Origin: Ceratotherium simum simum
Lineage: Eukaryota; Chordata; Mammalia; Perissodactyla; Rhinocerotidae
Length of the DNA: 64,000 nt
Reading direction: 5' to 3'
Assembly (NCBI RefSeq): GCF_000283155.1
Contig: NW_004454163.1
Span: 4,098,210 to 4,162,209 of the forward strand
Shown here: piece by piece, positions 47,890 through 60,782 of the stretch
Layout: each line of letters begins with the position of its first letter
Numbering within the stretch: position 1 is the stretch's first letter
The notes under the pieces: generated by a model
Database searches by the model: none
Seen by the model: only the letters and a program-made list of their open reading frames with translations
Told to the model about the DNA's origin: nothing
Program-made: the position numbers and the translations under genes

Positions 47890-48225
47890 GATATTTCTCA
47901 AGGGCAAATTGTAGCAAGTCCTTCTCTCCCTAAAATCCCTAATGGCCCTCTGTCACTTACACAATGACATTTACATTTCTTGCCATGCTCCATAAGGGCA
48001 ACTCTCCAGGCTATCCTGACACGTCTTTCCCCACCCACTCTACCTTCTAGCCACACTGGACTTAAGTTCCCCCATCGGAGATTCTCCACACGAAGAGGTG
48101 ACTCTTCTTTCTGCTTTGCAAACTATTTCTCCTCTTTCAAGACTCAGCTCGAGTGTCATCTCCTCTCTGCCAGCTTCCTTCCAGCACTCCCAGCACACTC
48201 GGTTCCCACAGTATTAGTTAAATTT
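47890..48225 (+). mobile_element. L2 fragment
   Basis: 'TAGCAAGTCCTTCTCTCCCTAAAATCCCTAATGGCCC..ACTCAGCTCGAGTGTCATCTCCTC' matches the L2 3' region. Confidence 0.8.
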
Positions 48226-48237
48226 TATTTAAAATTT

Positions 48238-48476
48238 TTTGTGTGTGTGTGAGGAAGATCAGCCCTGAGCTAATATCCGTGCCAATCCTCCTCTTTTTTT
48301 TTGCTGAGGAAGATTGACCCTGAGCTAACATCCATGCCCATCTTCCTCCACTTTATGTGGGACGCCGCCACAGCATGGCCTGACGATTGGTGCATGGGTG
48401 CGCGCCCTGGATCTGAACCCAGGCCGCCAGCAGCGGAGCGCATGCACTTATCCCCTACGCCACAGGGCCGGCCCCT
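48238..48476 (-). mobile_element. ERE SINE, long form, with target duplication
   Basis: (TG)n-interrupted reversed tail, two modules and a head ending CGCCACAGGGCCGGCCCC. TTATTT(T)AAAATTT flanks both sides with one length difference. Confidence 0.94.
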
Positions 48477-48490
48477 TATTTTAAAATTTA

Positions 48491-49978
48491 ACACATGGTT
48501 TTAAAACTGTTTATTTGACTCTTCTCAATAGATTTAATAGTCTTTAAGGGATAGAAATATCCCTTTTGTCTAAAACATAAGTGTTTTGTAACTGTGGGTT
48601 TAAATACTTTAATATTTAAAAAATGAGCTATGAGTTCTGTGGTCTACTTCTTCCTTGAGCTTCAGAGCATCTGGTCTTTATCTAAATTATTCTCCTTTTG
48701 AAGTAAAATCTTCCCTTCACCCATCTGATGCAGTCACTTCCTCTGAGTTTTAATTCCTATGTCTTTTCCCTACAGAAAATCTCCCTCATAAGAGGGAGCA
48801 AATCTTCTTCTGAATTTCCAAATTATCATTATACACTAGAGACCTGTAGTAACTTAATTATTCCTCTGATTCCTGCCAAACCCTCAAGAAATCTCTGAGT
48901 AAATAAATTACCAGGTTGGCGTTTTAAGCCACATGCTTATTTTAATATGCAACAAATTAATTAAAATTAATTTTATCCAATTCTAGAATATATATAAGCT
49001 AAACAAATAGAATTTTGCATACCATTGCATATTTCCTATGAATTAAGCTAGTCGGCTGCTTTTAAGACCTTAAAACTGCATAGAGAATAATAACTGACTT
49101 AGGCCAAAATAAAGTTAGGCAATCAGTTTAATTTGGTGATCTCTTAAGTTATAACACATCACATACAGAAACATGCACAAATTGGTTTAATTTTTAGCTC
49201 AGGTTTTAGTAGCCTATGGATCTACTAAATTTAAGGATTAAATGCTGCTCTGTGGCTCCAGACTGTGCCCTGACTCTAAACAGAAATTTCAAATATTATG
49301 AGATGTGTGTTTGGATGCAAAGAGAATTAGTGTATTTTCTCTATCTCTTTTTCACACTGAAGACGCAAACAAGATCAAAAAAAGCAATAGGTACAGTGTA
49401 TAAGAGCTCTTTCGAAAAATTATTTTTCAATTTTCTCTTCGAACAAGTTTCTGAGTAACTTCCTTGTACTTCCATGGACAAGATGAGGAAAGAAGCAAAA
49501 CGAATGATTCATTACATGTGACTTGGAGTTTGTAGGCTTCACCATAAGATTAATTTGGCTTTTAGTCTAAGTACCTAAGGCAAGGCAAATCTAAATGAGG
49601 AAATGTACTTACATTAGCATCTTTTCTCTTGTTTCCACATGATTTGGAAAAAGTGAAGGAGACAATTACTTGCTGGAATTCAGGGGGAAAAATGACAATT
49701 TAACTCAGTACAATCATTCAACACGAATTCCATACTGAGAGAACAACACATCCTTCTCTACCATTCTATTCCAAGTAATATTCAATTGCTTTCTGAACCT
49801 CTTCCAAGTTCAATTAGTGTTAATTTAGTGTGTAACTAAATGCATTACCCTAAAATAATTAGGAATGGTACAGTGTCCTCCATAACATATGTGATTTGTA
49901 TTAGCAGCCTTGGTTCACAAGGGTCTTCAACAGGGAAATAGACACAAGACCTATTTTCTCAATATGACCTGTTCTCAG

Positions 49979-49980
<2 letters not shown>
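48491..49980. other. Intergenic, nothing recognised
   Basis: About 1.5 kb of AT-rich sequence without recognisable features. Confidence 0.45.

Positions 49981-50017
<37 letters not shown>
49981..50017 (+). repeat. (AC)18 microsatellite
   Basis: Uninterrupted AC dinucleotide run of 37 bp, long enough to be polymorphic. Confidence 0.98.
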
Positions 50018-50018
<1 letters not shown>

Positions 50019-50084
50019 GCACTTGAGAACTTAATTAGCAATACATTCCTCTTGTCATTTGGGGAGCACAGGCTGTTATTGGTT

Positions 50085-50310
50085 GTGGTTGTGTAGAACA
50101 CGGTCCAAACGCTTTGGCATAATGTACTAGGCCCTCCGAGATCTGACTTCTACTTCCTCTTTGGCCTTGCATCCCACACTCTAATTCCATTAATGTGACA
50201 CGTTTTTTTTTTTTTTACCTCTGTGTTTTTGCTTTTGTCATGCTCTCTGCTCAAGTGCCCTCTTACCTAAGCCACACCTACTCACATTTCTAGGCTCGTA
50301 TCAAGAGTTA
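50085..50310 (+). mobile_element. L2 fragment
   Basis: 'AGGCCCTCCGAGATCTGACTTCTACTTCC..TGTCATGCTCTCTGCTCAAGTGCCCTC' is L2-like, interrupted by a T12 run. Confidence 0.7.
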
Positions 50311-50810
50311 GCGTGCTGGATACTCTCCATTTGCTTCTCTAGTTCTCCTCACTCTTTCCCTCTCAGCTCTGTGCCCCATGGGCTGATGTTGGAGGTCTCC
50401 TTCATTACTATGCTCCCCTGAGCTCTGGCTTGCAGTTGAGGTTGGTCAACGGGAGGCACCAACTGAAGATTGGAGGGCAGGAGGAGAGGGAGATGTGGGC
50501 ATTCCTTCCCTCCGCTGCTGCGTGCTTTCATCCCTACTGGGCTGTGGTTTGGCAGTGGCTTTGCTCCAACCACCAGCGCTGCAGCTCCCATAGCTACAGC
50601 TTTCGCTTGATGCTGGAAACATATCTTCCCATCCCTTCCGGCCTGTGGGTGTTAACTTCTTCCCACATTGTTTGTCCTTGGAGGCTTCATCATCCCTGTT
50701 GTTTCCCTTAACCCTGCCCACACCCCTGTAAATAGTCCTTCCAGTAAACTCTTGTTATTTATGCCTTTGACTCTCTCTCTTGCTGGGACACTGACTAATA
50801 CAGTTAGCCT
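50300..50810 (+). mobile_element. ERVL-type LTR-like repeat
   Basis: 'GCTGGATACTCTCCATTTGCTTCTCTAG' to 'CCCCTGTAAATAGTCCTTCCAGTAAACTC..GGGACACTGACTAATACAG'. Third member of the direct-oriented set in this window. Confidence 0.6.
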
Positions 50811-51054
50811 CTTTATGTCACGGCCTCCTGAAATAGGATTGAAGTTTTGTGCTCTTACTGAACCCATTGCAGACTTATATCATACAACCTGGCATACTTG
50901 ATTGCATCACTTACTTAAAAGTTTATTTCCTTCTAGAGTCAGAGGGATCCCTTTCGGTATCACTGGGGTAGAGCAGAGTTCCTGGCACATATTTGGACCT
51001 CGGTAAATATTTTTTGAATAAATTGATGAATATCATGAGTGGTTGGGGTTGTTA

Positions 51055-51295
51055 TTAATAACATGTTTTTTGAACACTTTTTATGCAGTAGTTTTCTTAA
51101 GTACATTATTTCATTTAACCCTCACAATAATTCCACAAGGTGGGATTAACATCTTCCATTTACGGATGAGTAGACTGAAACAGCATAAATAGACAGCATA
51201 AATAATTGGTCCAAGTCACAGTAAATGAAAGAGTTAATCTGGGTCTTTTTTTTTTTATTCTAAAGCCTGTACTTTTAACCATTCCGCTATAATGC
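51055..51295 (-). mobile_element. MIR
   Basis: 'TTTCATTTAACCCTCACAATAATTCCACAAGGTGGG..TTTACGGATGAGTAGACTGAAACAGC', with a small internal duplication of 'ACAGCATAAATA'. Confidence 0.87.
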
Positions 51296-51299
51296 CTGA

Positions 51300-52420
51300 A
51301 TAGTGATGGGTTTCTACAGAAACCCATAGGGTTTAGCCAACACATTAGAGACATTTTTGAGTAGTTTCCTGATATTTTCTGGGATACCCCAATCCCCATC
51401 TTGACCCTTGTGCAGGGACAAACATCAGAGTGTTAACTACATTAACATGATTGTTCAGACAACTGTGAAATGTTAATTTTGTGGTATTACATGTGAATTT
51501 TGAAAGATTCAATAGAAGAAGCTCCATCTAAATTATACATTTGACTTCAGATCTGTCAAACTAGTTATTTAATTTTTACATGGAAATGCATAATTCCTTT
51601 GCCATGGTGGGTGGGGTGAAGTGGGATCCATCAAGAACTGGGAGGAATCAGGGGAACAGTCACAATCCAGTTGGAACAGATTTCAATCATGGAATCACAG
51701 TAGAAAATCACACATCTTAGATTTCAGCCAGCATCTACCAAGACATCAATGCACTTAAAAGGATTACTCCTTCACCATTTGATAGTTGACACGTGGTTTG
51801 TAGGGTTCAGATTATATACTAATCTGTTACTATTTAAATAAAATTTCATGAAACTTCTTACTATGGGCCAGCTCTGCACCTGGTTTGTGTCCCATAATGT
51901 TTGCACTCCTTACCAAATGAATCATCCTAATGTTTAAAGTGACAAGAATAGAAAAGTGTCGTGGATGCCTTATTAAGGGATCCTTTCCAGTGCAGATTTA
52001 TAAACAAACAAAACAAAGAAAAGTTAAACGTTTCCTGCATTTGAGGACTTTTTTTGAATGTCCTTGTTATGACAAAGAAGGCCTTCATTTAGGACTGAAT
52101 GGAATTGTCATGATATAATCATTCTAAATACAACAGTTTGTTCTTCAAAATATGAGGCAATTGGACATTTTCATTCATTTATTCAATACGTATTTATTGA
52201 GCATCTACTATAGGTTGGCTGTTCCTAGTGCTTGGGAATCATCAGTGAATAAATCAAAGATCCCTACCCTTGTGTATCTTGTGCATTTTCATGAAAATGT
52301 GTTCTGCACACATGGACAATTGAAGGAAGAAGTTTTCAGAATCATAGCTTACTCTAAATTTTATTCTCTATTTCCAAAGAATTTAAAAAAGTGCAGAAGA
52401 AATCCATACAAAATAGCTTA
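51300..52420. other. Intergenic; one old repeat relic
   Basis: About 52160-52300 ('TTCATTTATTCAATACGTATTTATTGAGCATCTACTATAGG') is an ancient repeat relic. Nothing else recognised. Confidence 0.5.
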
Positions 52421-52424
52421 ATAT

Positions 52425-52665
52425 TTATAGCTAACACATAATGCATGCAAGTTGTCAGGCATACTTTACATATAGCAACTAATTTAATCTTCACAAAAAC
52501 CTTATGACACTGTTTTCCTTCCCATTTTATAGATGAAGAAACTGAGGCAGGGAGAGGGTAAAAAAGCTCAACTAACATCGTACAACTTTGCCTTTAGCAG
52601 AGTCATGACTTGAACCCAGGTCTTTCATACTCATTGTCTCTGTTCTAACTCACCACACGATTCTG
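52425..52665 (-). mobile_element. MIR
   Basis: 'CCCATTTTATAGATGAAGAAACTGAGGCAGGGAGAGG..TTGAACCCAGGTC' is a well-kept reversed MIR. Confidence 0.9.
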
Positions 52666-52769
52666 TTTTGCTGTAATCGGCCTTCAGCCAAAGGCTCACA
52701 AAAGTTTTGATATGGATACAGATTTATAAACTCATTTGGTAAAATATCTTGTTAATTTCAGGAATACCC

Positions 52770-53280
52770 TGTTGGGGATCAGAGTTTGCCATCCCAAAAT
52801 GTGTCTCTCTGGCACGATTATTTTTGGCAACAAAAGACTCGGGACGAAACTTTGACCTTTAAGATAGAAGGCCTGTCCCAGGAAGGACCTATCACCATGG
52901 ATAACTCTAGGCGTGGTAGACAGGAAGGCACTAGCAAGCCCATTTCTATCAAAGTTCTCTCTATGGTCTCATTGTCTATGGATGGCCCAGCAAACATTTG
53001 TTTATCAAACATTTGCTTTTCCATCTCCGTGTGAATTGCCTTTCTCCCCTTTGAAGTCCCAAACCACCACCAACATCCTCCTTTGTCCTTAGCTGAAGAT
53101 GGTATTTAAGGTAGTGGTTTCTGCCATTTTGGCGAGTTACTCAGTTTTCCTGTGTTTCTCCCATGTATACATGTTATTAAACTTGTTTGATTTTCTCCTG
53201 TTATTCTGTCTCATGTAAATTTAATTCTTAGACCAGCCAGAAGAACCTATAGGGTAGAGGACTAATTCTTCCTCCCTTAA
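52770..53280 (+). mobile_element. ERV1-like solo LTR
   Basis: Starts TGTTGGGGATCAGAGTTTGCC and ends near 'AGACCAGCCAGAAGAACCTATAGGGTAGAGG..TTCCTCCC', with a polyadenylation-type 'CATGTTATTAAACTTG' region. The 3' boundary and target duplication are not clear. Confidence 0.7.
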
Positions 53281-55780
53281 AACCCCAAGTAAAGTACTTC
53301 CAGGAGGAAGTAACTCACTGCTTCTAAAACAGCCTGAGTAGAAATGTTTCTGTATAACTTATTCTATCAGGTCCTGGTTCTATCTTGAAAACTGTATAGA
53401 AAAATGTTATTCCTCCTTCATATGACAAACCCCTGTAACTATTGGTGGACAGTCATCATTGCCCACCCCCTTCCCCCTACTCCAACACTTTTAACGATTT
53501 CCTCGTTTTTTAGGTTAAACAACTTCTTATTCCACCATTATCTAGAAGTAAAAAATAAACTGAATGATGAAAACTTTAGGTCATTCCTTTCAAAGTCATT
53601 TCCAGCACTGCATTAAAAAAAAGAAAAAAGCAATCCACAACCACAACAATAAATGAGGTATGCGATTTAATTCTGGATATTACAGGGAGGCTTAATGAAG
53701 CAGAGAAGTGGATTTCCAGAGAAGAAGAGATTAAAGTCTGGAAAAGAAGTATACCTGTGTGGGGGTTCAAAAACAAACAATTTTAAAAGGTCAAGGAACC
53801 TAGAAACCAAGCTCATAAAGCTAACATTTGGACTCCTAAAGTAACTTAAAGTGAGAAAATTAGCTGAGAATGGAATTATTGAAATAAAATGTTTCTGTAA
53901 GAAATCATTTGCATTGAAAAAATAATTTTCATACTGAGGAGCCAAGGACTAATTATTAGGGAAGCTGTAACAGAACTAGATCTGGTTTGTGTTTCTGACC
54001 CTCTAGAGAGTAGTTACTTCAATAAAATAATAGGTGTGAAAACACATTACAAAGTTAAAAATAACTATATAACAATTTTATTTTTGTTTCATGTAAAATT
54101 TTAATTTAGGTGGAATAAAAACTATCTTTTGCAGTACATAAGAAGACTAATGAAATATTAAAGCCTTTTGTTTCAAACCCACTTGAATTAGGGTTTGAAA
54201 GTTACTTGGATAAACCAGAAATTATGGGTGAAAATGGGACCTATCTGTGCATTTAAATATTTTTCAAATATTAAAAAAAAAACCTCAATAGCACAGGAAA
54301 ACCCCAGGAGAAGATAAGATGATCCAATGGCCATCTTGTTCTTCCAAACCTAATCTTAAAACATATGTTGTTGCTGAAATGAACTACTGCTCCATATAAT
54401 AAGGTTTTAATCTTTGATTAGACATTTTAAAAATGATTAAAATTTAATAAATAATTACTATACTGGATCACTTATTCACTAGTCTAGAGATAAGTAGGGG
54501 AATGAAGATAATCTCTCCAGGTTCAATTTGTTTGGCTACAATGTGTGTTTCTGAAATTAGAATTAGCAAAATGAGCTCACAGGGGATGGGTAAATAGGTG
54601 AATGGTGTCAGTAAAATGTTGAGGTCTCCATGGTTTCTGGATTTTCCGAGCGCATTAATGCTTTGTACTCCCAATCAACAGCAGCTAAACGTAAAGTAAC
54701 AGGCTTGAAAGTAGCAAGTCACGGGAACCAAATTTTGCGATTTTACACCAAGTTTTCCTCTTGCTTGTTTGACTATGCGCTCTGTCTTGGAAGTGCTTTT
54801 TGAGGGTGATTCTTGCCGATCTTTGTGCAACTTACCCTTGTCCCTACAACTTATAGAAGCCTCAACCCTTCCTTATACCCATGTCCATTAAGCTATTATC
54901 TCTTTTTCTTAAGGTAATGTCTTATATATTCTGCAGCATTATTTTGTTTATTAAAAATTTAGCATGTCTTTTCAACTGTGTAATGTTTTTAAACGATCGT
55001 TATTGATCTCACTAGTTCTTTGACTATCAAGTTTTGAGTTTTTGCTCCTAAATGTATTTTTCCCAGATACCTTGTTATATTTAGTGCACAGTTTTGAGGA
55101 TGTGAGGTTTTTCAAGAAATGCCTGTTCCTTCTAATATGATATGTCCATGAATCTACAACCCTATTCAGATTATGTTTGCTATCTATACGGTAAATCTTG
55201 TTGAGAAGTCTCAAGTACAAGTAAAAAAGACAAATTTGGCGATAAAAATAGAATTTCAGAGCAAATATAAACCAAATTATCAGAGTGTAAACATATCATT
55301 GCTTTGACACAGAGAGAATCATTGTTTTGATATCCATATTCATGGTATAAATACTATTTGGTGATAAGTGTATTGAAGATATAATTAAGTGACTATTTCA
55401 GGTTTGCATAACTCCATAACCTAAATGGAAAGAGCGTGTTTGTTTGTTTCAAATTAATCATGGCTTTGTACAAACAGGAATTTTTTTTTTGATACATACA
55501 CATACTTATTAAAGCTTTAAATGATGGCAATGTATTTAATAGGACAACTGAATTTATAGTTCTTAGCTAACTTTTACTTTTTGATGGAAAAATACTAATT
55601 TTTTTCAAGGAAGAGTAGTAGTAATTTAAGAAAACATATGTATTTAGTAAAAAACAGATAATTTAAGACATTTTGAGTTCTTAGAAAAGAACATAAAGGT
55701 TATAGTCAAAACAAACTTGTAGGCTTTATGATGCCATGAAAGAATGCATTGATAAAATGCAATTAACTAATTATTTCACA
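53281..55780. other. Intergenic AT-rich sequence
   Basis: About 2.5 kb with no recognisable gene, RNA or clear repeat. Confidence 0.45.
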
Positions 55781-55784
55781 ATTA

Positions 55785-55945
55785 ACTTCCTTAAGCCTGC
55801 TTCCGCGTCTGTAAAGTGAGGATAATGATAATAGCCACCTTAAGCATTACTGGGGTTATTAAATGAGATAATACTGTGCATGCAAAGCACTTAACACAGG
55901 GGCTGGTCCATAGTAAGTCTTCATTAACTGTTGGCAATTATTCTA
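55785..55945 (+). mobile_element. MIR
   Basis: 'GTCTGTAAAGTGAGGATAATGATAATAGCCACC..AAAGCACTTAACACAGGGGCTGGTCCATAGTAAGTC' is a forward MIR 3' half. Confidence 0.87.
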
Positions 55946-55949
55946 ACTG

Positions 55950-56765
55950 GCAATTAAAAATCCCATTGTGTAGAACAGAGGTGCATTACCTGGCCCCAGC
56001 ATTTTAATGTTTGAGTCATATACTACACATTTTTTGTTATTGCAGGGATCACTCTTGAATTTTCTCCCTAAAAATGATGATTATTATAAAAGGCAAAATC
56101 AACGACAATGCATCAAGTACTCTGTCTAGGTAAGGCGATGGGCTAAGTGTTAAGGTGGACACAATGTAAGACATTAGCCCTACAGTCAAAAATTTACGAC
56201 CTAATCTGACAAAGAAGACATAGGAAAGTAACGGTTTAGGTTTTCTGCAATGTAATAGTTACTTCTATGATACCTTAACTCACAGAAGTTTTTGCCCTTT
56301 CCCCACATAAAAATTAACCCTCTTTTAAGAAAGGGCTCTTTATCAAGTTTAGTTTAAGTTTTATTGTATATAAATAATTTATGTACTACATAGGCCCTCA
56401 AATCTTAACAATTTGGCAAGTCTTAGATGAGAAGATAGAAGAAAGTTTAGAAAATATGGTCTGTCATTACAACCTATTAAATGACAAAAGGCTAAATGGC
56501 TTTAAGCAACCGAAATTTTATAGGTGTTCCGATTATCTTTCACCTGCATTATTGCAAAATTCTATGAGTTAGTCTTACTAATTTTAATCTCTTTTGACTG
56601 CAATTCATCTTACACACAGCTTCTTAGAATAGGTAGTTTTCTCCTTTAAGCAACGTTAAACAACTTCCTGTTTAGAATCATATCATATTTAAGGTCTTTA
56701 GGTTTATAATCACGGCATTGTATTAAATGCTAAACTATTCCTACATCTCACCTATCTTTCCCTGT
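55950..56765. other. Intergenic, nothing recognised
   Basis: No gene or repeat landmark seen. Confidence 0.45.
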
Positions 56766-56779
56766 ATTTGCCAGTGCCA

Positions 56780-57015
56780 CCTTTGTGATTGGTTGGAAGG
56801 GTAAAGTGTGTTGATGGAAAATGGAGAACATGACAAACTCTTCACTTTGGTGGGTTGGGAGGGGACAATGGTTGATGGGGAATGTAGGCTCTGACGCTGC
56901 CACCACATGGAGGTTTGGTGTACAATGGAGATTATGATGCTTTCCCCTTGGGTGGGTGGAAGGGTAAGGGGGAGTTGAAGAAAATGGGGAAAAATGGAGA
57001 TTATGACCATGCCTC
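56780..57015 (+). repeat. Diverged tandem repeat (about 55-65 bp unit)
   Basis: Units share ATGGAGA(A/T)(C/T)ATGA followed by a (T)GGGTGGG/GGTTGG(A/G)AGGG stretch and 'GTTGATGG' or 'GTTGAAG', at about 56818, 56923 and 56992. Irregular and probably old. Confidence 0.55.
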
Positions 57016-57925
57016 TCCCTACATAGCCAGGGAGTGGTAGTAGTGGAGAGAATGTGGTGACTTGACCCTGAAAGGCCCTGAGTGGGGTCTACACAGGACC
57101 ATACTGACATGCTTGGAATGTACAGGATTGGGAGAGCAAAGAGGGGGGCTGTCTGCACTGAGTCTTGAAAGATCAGCAGTTTTTACCAGGCCAGACATGG
57201 AAAGCCCTGTAATACCAAGGAGAGCCCCGGCTATGCCCTGGCATGATTGGCCCTCCAGGCTGCCCATATTCCACCTTTTGGCCAGAACCCCAGGGCCCTC
57301 ACCTCAACCCCTCCAGTGCTGCCCAGTGACCCCAGTCTCTCTCCTAGGATCTACCCACACTAGCAGCATCTAGAGACCAACTACCAATCCCTGACGTCTC
57401 CCCACCCACTGCCCAGCTGTGGTTGAGCCAACTGGGGCAGAGCTCAGAGCCTTCATGGTTCTCCTGGGTCTGCATCTCCTCAGACTGTGTCTACAGTCTG
57501 TCCCACTTGGGAACTTCTTTCTTGCTACGCCATTTTCCCCAGTCGCCCTCAGTCATCTCTGCCCACCTCAAGCTCTCAGCACCTACGCTAATTACCCCAC
57601 ATGCAGCCTCCCCTAATAACCTCACTCATCCAGGGTCCAGCCCCACAGGATCTCCAGTCTATGTCTTCACGAGGAGGGGAAGGGTGTCTCCAGCCAGCAG
57701 ACAGGAAGGTGGGGTGCCATTGCTGTGTGTCTCCCAAGCCCCTGCAGGACACTGGACAGGCTGGTGGACTGCCCTGCCACCTCTTTCATGAACCACCTCC
57801 AGGAACGGAAGGTGGAAGAATGTCCTCAAGCTAGCAAGGACCTGGGCAAAGAGAATCCAAAGTTACCTGCACATCCACTTTGGGGCTGTGATGGGCAAGG
57901 AGGTGGCCCGTGGAAGGCAGGAAGC
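57016..57925. other. GC-richer intergenic sequence, no gene recognised
   Basis: Several overlapping frames of 65-122 codons on both strands reflect GC content. None shows a domain, and no promoter/splice/polyA set lines up with them. Confidence 0.5.
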
Positions 57926-57929
57926 CGAG

Positions 57930-58110
57930 CATTTTCATTTGGTCTTCATGGGATTCTCCCCATGACCCTGGGAGCTGGGTCTCTCATTGTGCCCACTTTC
58001 AGGGTTACAGTGGTCACCTGCCTGAAATTATACAGTGAGAAAGACGTTGGGCAGAAAATCCATGCTGGGCCCTCCGACTGAGGCCAACGCCCTTGCTCGG
58101 CACTGCCTCT
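57930..58110 (-). mobile_element. MIR-like relic
   Basis: 'CTTCATGGGATTCTCCCCATGACCCTGGGAGCTGGG..CTGCCTGAAATTATACAGTGAG' follows reversed MIR order. Confidence 0.6.
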
Positions 58111-60780
58111 GCTGACAAGGAGCATCTTGACCTCACAGAAGCAGAAACACAAATGCTCATGAGGCCACAACTTGGCATGTGTTAGCACCTTCCGTGTGTG
58201 GGGACCGTGCTCAGGACTGGGGATACAGAGGGGAATACAATGGGGCTGCTTACTTTCAGGTTGCTCAGTGTCATGGGGAAGGGAGACTTTAATCAAATAG
58301 ACCCACAAACATATATATGATTACAATTGTGATAGGACAGTGAAGAAGTCAGGGGGGTCTGAGCTAGTGGGGTCCAGGAGGGCACTCTGGAGGAAATGAC
58401 CGAGAGTGGGATGATGGGCAGAACTAGCCAGGTGGCTGACACTCCAGGGTGAGGGAGGAGCACACGCAGAGGCCCAGTGGCACAAACGAGATGGGACAGT
58501 TCAGGGAACTCGAAAAAGTCACTGCAGCTGAAGAGGAGGGGCCTTTGGAAGTTGTGAGCATGGGCAGGTGAGGAGCCCAATTCCTGGGACCGCAGCAGCT
58601 GATGGGAGACACAGGCCTGGTAGACCCCTTCCCTGGGGAGCTGTGGAGTAGGGAAGGAGCCTTGGATAGTTGGGGATTAGTGTACCTGCGTATAACAAAA
58701 TGCCAACACAACAATGACTGGGAAAAAAGAAAATGAAGTTCTTCTCTCTCGTGTAAAGAAGTCTGTACTCTCCCTGCCAAGATTAGGGCCCTCTCTCCAT
58801 CTTTCTGCTCCATCACCTTCCAGTGGCTTTCCTCCTCGAGCCGCCACCTGAGGGGGTCCAGCCATCACACGCGCACTCCACATCTGCAGGAGGAAGAAAG
58901 ATGGCAGCGAAGGGGCTGCCGCCTCACTTCCAGATCCTCCTCAGAAATCCCACACAGCCCTTCTACTCAAAACAGTCACATGACCACACCAGGGCTCAAG
59001 GGAGCCAAGAGACTAATCTTCTTAGGTGCATGGCTCTATAAGGGAGAGTGTGTGTGCATTAAGATTGTACTTGCTGCCTGAACAACTGTCAACACCTTAC
59101 AGGCTTATCCCATGACAAGCTCATCTGATAGGTTTGTAGATGAATTCCTGGTCTGTAGGCAGATTCCCTCCTTTCACAGCAGTGACCACAAGTACACTGA
59201 GTCATTTGGGTTCTCCATCTCTCTGTCTCTGTTTTTTTTGTTTTTGCTTGTTTTGTTTTATTTTACACTATAAAGATATTGGTCTGGGTGAAGGGCTGTG
59301 CTCTGTTGATGGCTCAGACTATAAACCATTCATTACACACTTTTATTCATTACACATGTTTAGCACTGTGACTATGAGGTAAGCAAGATGCTAGGACACT
59401 GGAGGATATAAAGGGAATGAGATATGACTTTGACCTACAATGGCCTATGTCGCATCAGGATAAATACAAATCTTGGTAGCTAGAAAGTGGAATCTGCACA
59501 AGAAATATTTAGATTACACTGGGGATGAAATGGATCAGCTAGGGTGCCTTCGGCTTCATGTAACAGAATTTCTGGCCCAAAGTGGCTTCAGCGCGGGTGG
59601 TTATGACCAACAAGGAGTCCAGAGTCAGGAGGCTCCAGGGTTGATGAATTCATCTGGTCAGCAGGGGCAGGCCTTTGCATCAGCTCCTCTGGGATCCTCT
59701 TTCCTCATGGTCTCACTTTGGCTGCTCCAGCAGCGAATATCACATATTCACCCTACCAGGTCAAAAGAGAGTGATGACTCCTACCATCTGCCTTTCCCTA
59801 GTTAGAGAGCTAAAGCCTTCCCAGACACCACCTGCCTCCTGCAGAGGCATCCGCTCAGGCCCTATTGGCCACAACTGGGTCAAATGCCCTCCTCACCCCG
59901 AACCAACCCCAGCAAAGAGGAAGGGAGGACCATGATTGATTTCCTCCAGTCATGATCCATCCCTGGGAATGGGTTTCCTTTCTCCCAGCCATTGCATCAG
60001 GAGACGAGAACAATTTACATTTGTTAGTATTACCGTTGTTCAGTGTAGAAGACAGAAATGACTGCTGGGGACATACCGACAACATTTGCAACGGGAGGTA
60101 GGGAGGTCAAGGACCAAAATAGAATGGATTGTACTTGTGGATGTAGAAGCCACCGGAAACGATGACAGGGTGTCGTGGTGCCAGCAGTGAGCAGGGCAAA
60201 TCTTCAATGATGGCCACAGTGATGGGGAAGGGGCAGGCGACTGCATAGGAGGGGTGATGGGGTGCTGTCCAGGAACGGTACTTCCACGTTCTCAGATGGG
60301 TAGCCTACTCCCTCTGTTGTCCTGGACCCTCCGCATGAGAGTCTTACTGGTCTTCTTCTTCCTGGAGTCTCTCCCGCCTTCTCTCTTCTTGCCCCAGGGT
60401 GCCTGCAGGCCTCCCACCCTGCAGGAGGTCCCCGAGGTCTTGTTCAGATGGAGAAGCTGCGGCAGCAAAGGGAGCCGTTGCAGCCTCAGGATCCAGGAAT
60501 GCTTTTGGTCACCATGGAAACCCAGGGCGGAGCTTTGGCAGAGGGCGGGGCCCCCGGGAGGACCCACACTACTAGAGGAACAGCCGGCGCCCTACTGGTT
60601 CTCAGGTCCTGGGAGCACTGGTCAGGCTGCCCCGGAGGCGGGTCACTGCCCCCACCCCTAGTTGCTCCACCTGTGAAATGAAGGCTCTGCGATGGGCGAG
60701 AGGGAGCCGGGCGCTGCAAGGGGCAAGGGCCGGCGTGGGCCCTGGTCGGCCCTGTGGGGGATGGGAAATGGTATCAGGGC
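58111..60780. other. GC-richer intergenic sequence with old repeat relics
   Basis: Decayed interspersed-repeat phrases occur at about 58190-58430, 58670-59000 and 59530-59960. About 60250-60780 is GC-rich and leads into the CRE/TATA promoter. No recognisable coding gene. Confidence 0.45.
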
Positions 60781-60782
60781 AG

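Noticed and set aside
49981..50017. Regular short repeat as a possible array
   Set aside because: A plain (AC)18 microsatellite; no spacers, so not CRISPR-like.
57062..58081. Cluster of 65-122 codon frames
   Set aside because: They overlap in several frames on both strands in GC-rich DNA, with no recognisable domain or signal set.
60254..60661. 135-codon frame just upstream of the CRE promoter
   Set aside because: It lacks a convincing start context and overlaps equally long frames; no splice or domain support.
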